Shown here: piece after piece, positions 62,583 to 64,000 of the stretch
Layout: each line of letters begins with the position of its first letter
Numbering within the stretch: the stretch's first letter is position 1
From: Halopseudomonas phragmitis
GTDB lineage: Bacteria; Pseudomonadota; Gammaproteobacteria; Pseudomonadales; Pseudomonadaceae
Assembly (NCBI RefSeq): GCF_002056295.1
Contig: NZ_CP020100.1
Location: 2,255,501-2,319,500, forward strand
Length of the DNA stretch: 64,000 bases
Direction: 5' to 3'
The notes under the pieces: generated by a model
Told to the model about the DNA's origin: nothing
What the model saw: only the letters and a program-made list of their open reading frames with translations
The model's database searches: none
Translations under genes and position numbers: made by a program

Positions 62583-63800
62583 TTGAGTTCCGTTGATTCC
62601 CAGCGCCGTGTCCTGTCCGGCATGCGTCCGACCGGGCGCCTGCATCTTGGTCACTACCACGGAGTGCTGAAGAACTGGGTCAAGCTGCAGCATGAGTACG
62701 AGTGCTTCTTCTTCGCCGCCGACTGGCATGCGCTGACCACCCATTACGAAAACCCGCAGGATATCGAACAGAATGTCTGGGACATGCTGATTGATTGGCT
62801 GGCGGCTGGCGTCAGCGGTAACTCGGCGACTCTGTTCATCCAGTCTCAGGTGCCTGAGCATGCGGAGCTGCACCTGCTGCTGTCGATGGTCACTCCAGTC
62901 AGTTGGCTGGAGCGGGTGCCGACCTACAAGGACCAGCAGGAAAAACTCAAGGATCTGGATCTGGCAACTTACGGGTTCCTCGGTTATCCACTGCTGCAAA
63001 GTGCGGATATTCTGATTTACCGGGCCGGCCAGGTGCCGGTCGGGGCTGATCAGGTAGCGCATGTCGAGATCACCCGTGAGGTGGCGCGACGCTTCAACCA
63101 TCTGTATGGCAAGGAGCCGGGCTTTGAAGACAAGGCCGAAGCCGCGATCCACAAAATGGGCAAGAAGGCCGCCAAGCTGTACAGCAGTTTGCGCAAGGCT
63201 TATCAGGAGCAGGGCGATGCCGATGCGCTGGAAACTGCCCGGGCACTGCTCAAGGAACAGCAGAACATTACCCTGGGCGACAAGGAGCGACTGTTCGGCT
63301 ACCTTGAAGGTGGCGGCAAGGTGATCCTGCCCGAGCCCCAGGCGCTGCTGACCCCGGATTCGAAAATGCCGGGGCTGGACGGGCAGAAAATGTCCAAGTC
63401 CTACAACAACACCATCACCCTGCGTGACACCAGCGACGAGGTCAACGAGAAGGTCCGGCGCATGCCAACCGACCCGGCCCGGGTCCGCCGTACTGATCCG
63501 GGTGACCCGGACAAGTGCCCGGTCTGGCAACTGCACCAGGTGTATACCGACCAGGCAACCCATGACTGGGTGCAGCAGGGTTGCCGTAGCGCCGGGATTG
63601 GCTGCATTGACTGCAAGAAGCCGGTGATTGATGCGATCGCGACCGAGCTTGCACCCATGCAGCAGCGTGCCCGTGACTATGAGGGCAACCCCGATGCGGT
63701 TCGATTAATCCTCAACGAAGGAACCGAGCGGGCCCGTGAAGCGGCGCGCGATACTCTGGCCGAAGTACGCCAGGTCATGGGCCTGGAGTACCGTCGATAA
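62583..63800 (+). CDS. trpS: Tryptophanyl-tRNA synthetase
   Basis: 405 residues, class I synthetase. The HIGH-equivalent is GRLHLGHYHGVL and the KMSKS loop is DGQKMSKSYNNTI. SGMRPTGRLH and LLQSADILIYRAGQVPVGAD are typical of the longer TrpRS form with an extra region (about residues 180-250) absent from the 334-residue E. coli enzyme. The start is a TTG at 62583: it has AGGAGA seven bases upstream and no in-frame ATG precedes it. A further start at 62622 would truncate the N-terminus. scpA follows after two bases, as in many pseudomonads. Confidence 0.94.
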   Translation: MSSVDSQRRVLSGMRPTGRLHLGHYHGVLKNWVKLQHEYECFFFAADWHALTTHYENPQDIEQNVWDMLIDWLAAGVSGNSATLFIQSQVPEHAELHLLLSMVTPVSWLERVPTYKDQQEKLKDLDLATYGFLGYPLLQSADILIYRAGQVPVGADQVAHVEITREVARRFNHLYGKEPGFEDKAEAAIHKMGKKAAKLYSSLRKAYQEQGDADALETARALLKEQQNITLGDKERLFGYLEGGGKVILPEPQALLTPDSKMPGLDGQKMSKSYNNTITLRDTSDEVNEKVRRMPTDPARVRRTDPGDPDKCPVWQLHQVYTDQATHDWVQQGCRSAGIGCIDCKKPVIDAIATELAPMQQRARDYEGNPDAVRLILNEGTERAREAARDTLAEVRQVMGLEYRR

Positions 63801-63802
63801 CC

Positions 63803-64000
63803 ATGAGCGGACCGGAGCAGGCACAGGATTCGCCAACTCCGGCCGCCACGGCGGCTGATGCGTCTGTCATGACGCCACGTCAGCATGAACTGCCGTTCGC
63901 CATGGTCTATGGCCAGGCGGTGACTGAGCTGCCGCAGGATCTCTACATCCCCCCCGAAGCCCTCGAAGTCTTTCTGGAAGCCTTTGAGGGGCCGCTTGAC
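63803..64000 (+). CDS. scpA: Segregation and condensation protein ScpA (N-terminal part, truncated by window end)
   Basis: 66 residues are visible and the gene runs past the window. A Thr/Ala-rich leader is followed by ELPFAMVYGQAVTELPQDLY and then VFLEAFEGPLD, the conserved ScpA kleisin N-terminus that binds the SMC neck. ScpA works with ScpB and Smc in chromosome condensation and segregation. The ATG at 63803 lies two bases after the trpS stop. The rest of the gene, and probably scpB, is beyond the window. Confidence 0.88.
   Translation, partial: MSGPEQAQDSPTPAATAADASVMTPRQHELPFAMVYGQAVTELPQDLYIPPEALEVFLEAFEGPLD

Overview
The window reads as chromosome of a gamma-proteobacterium of the Pseudomonadaceae. 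The markers are an MvaT-type H-NS analogue, the complete LapA/B/C/D/E/G adhesin system, a CyaB-like MASE2 adenylate cyclase, an OruR/ArgR-like AraC regulator, Anr-type boxes, and genes packed head to tail at moderately high GC. The lean gene set would suit the Halopseudomonas (P. pertucinogena) side of the family, but that placement is inference. No rRNA, tRNA, CRISPR array, prophage or complete insertion sequence was seen.

Layout. 1-3.7 kb: end of a flagellar operon (flgJ 3' end, flgK, flgL). 3.7-7.4 kb: leftward copper operon copA-cueR-lysR behind a CueR-type operator. 7.5-13.6 kb: universal stress protein with an Anr-like box, small envelope proteins, a PilZ protein, sbcB, mvaT, purU and a CBS-domain gene. 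13.5-17.3 kb: two divergent chemoreceptors. 17.3-22.6 kb: an exported Ntn-hydrolase acylase, then ahpF and ahpC behind a full OxyR site. 22.8-26.4 kb: ubiU-ubiV-ubiT and moaA, genes for anaerobic ubiquinone and molybdopterin synthesis, behind an Anr/FNR-type box. 26.4-32.4 kb: DMT transporter, fumC, DUF2059 gene, bolA, trhO, a DsbA-like gene and a small membrane protein, with four copies of a short palindromic mobile element between them. 32.4-47 kb: biofilm locus with the lapE-lapB-lapC secretion operon, the lapA adhesin, a small conserved gene, and lapG-lapD. 47-54.6 kb: UPF0149 gene, recQ, a patatin autotransporter, a metallophosphoesterase and an adenylate cyclase. 54.7-64 kb: HD-domain and Mpo1-like genes, AraC regulator, nitroreductase, a Cpx-like two-component operon interrupted by a fifth mobile element, yciI, PHP nuclease, yciO-like gene, trpS and the start of scpA.

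How the genes work together. The Lap locus holds a whole c-di-GMP-controlled adhesion switch. LapEBC exports LapA, LapG can cut LapA at a TA|AG site, and LapD, whose GGDEF and EAL motifs are degenerate, senses c-di-GMP and sequesters LapG. Six near-identical 366-bp repeats make up a third of lapA and show mosaic silent variation.

The least described feature is a non-coding MITE-like family of five copies. It has 15-bp terminal repeats with the core CACTGATTAA, 4-bp target duplications (CTAA, CAAA) and a 29-bp internal inverted repeat. One copy supplies the stop codon of fumC, two bracket bolA, and one sits inside the two-component operon.
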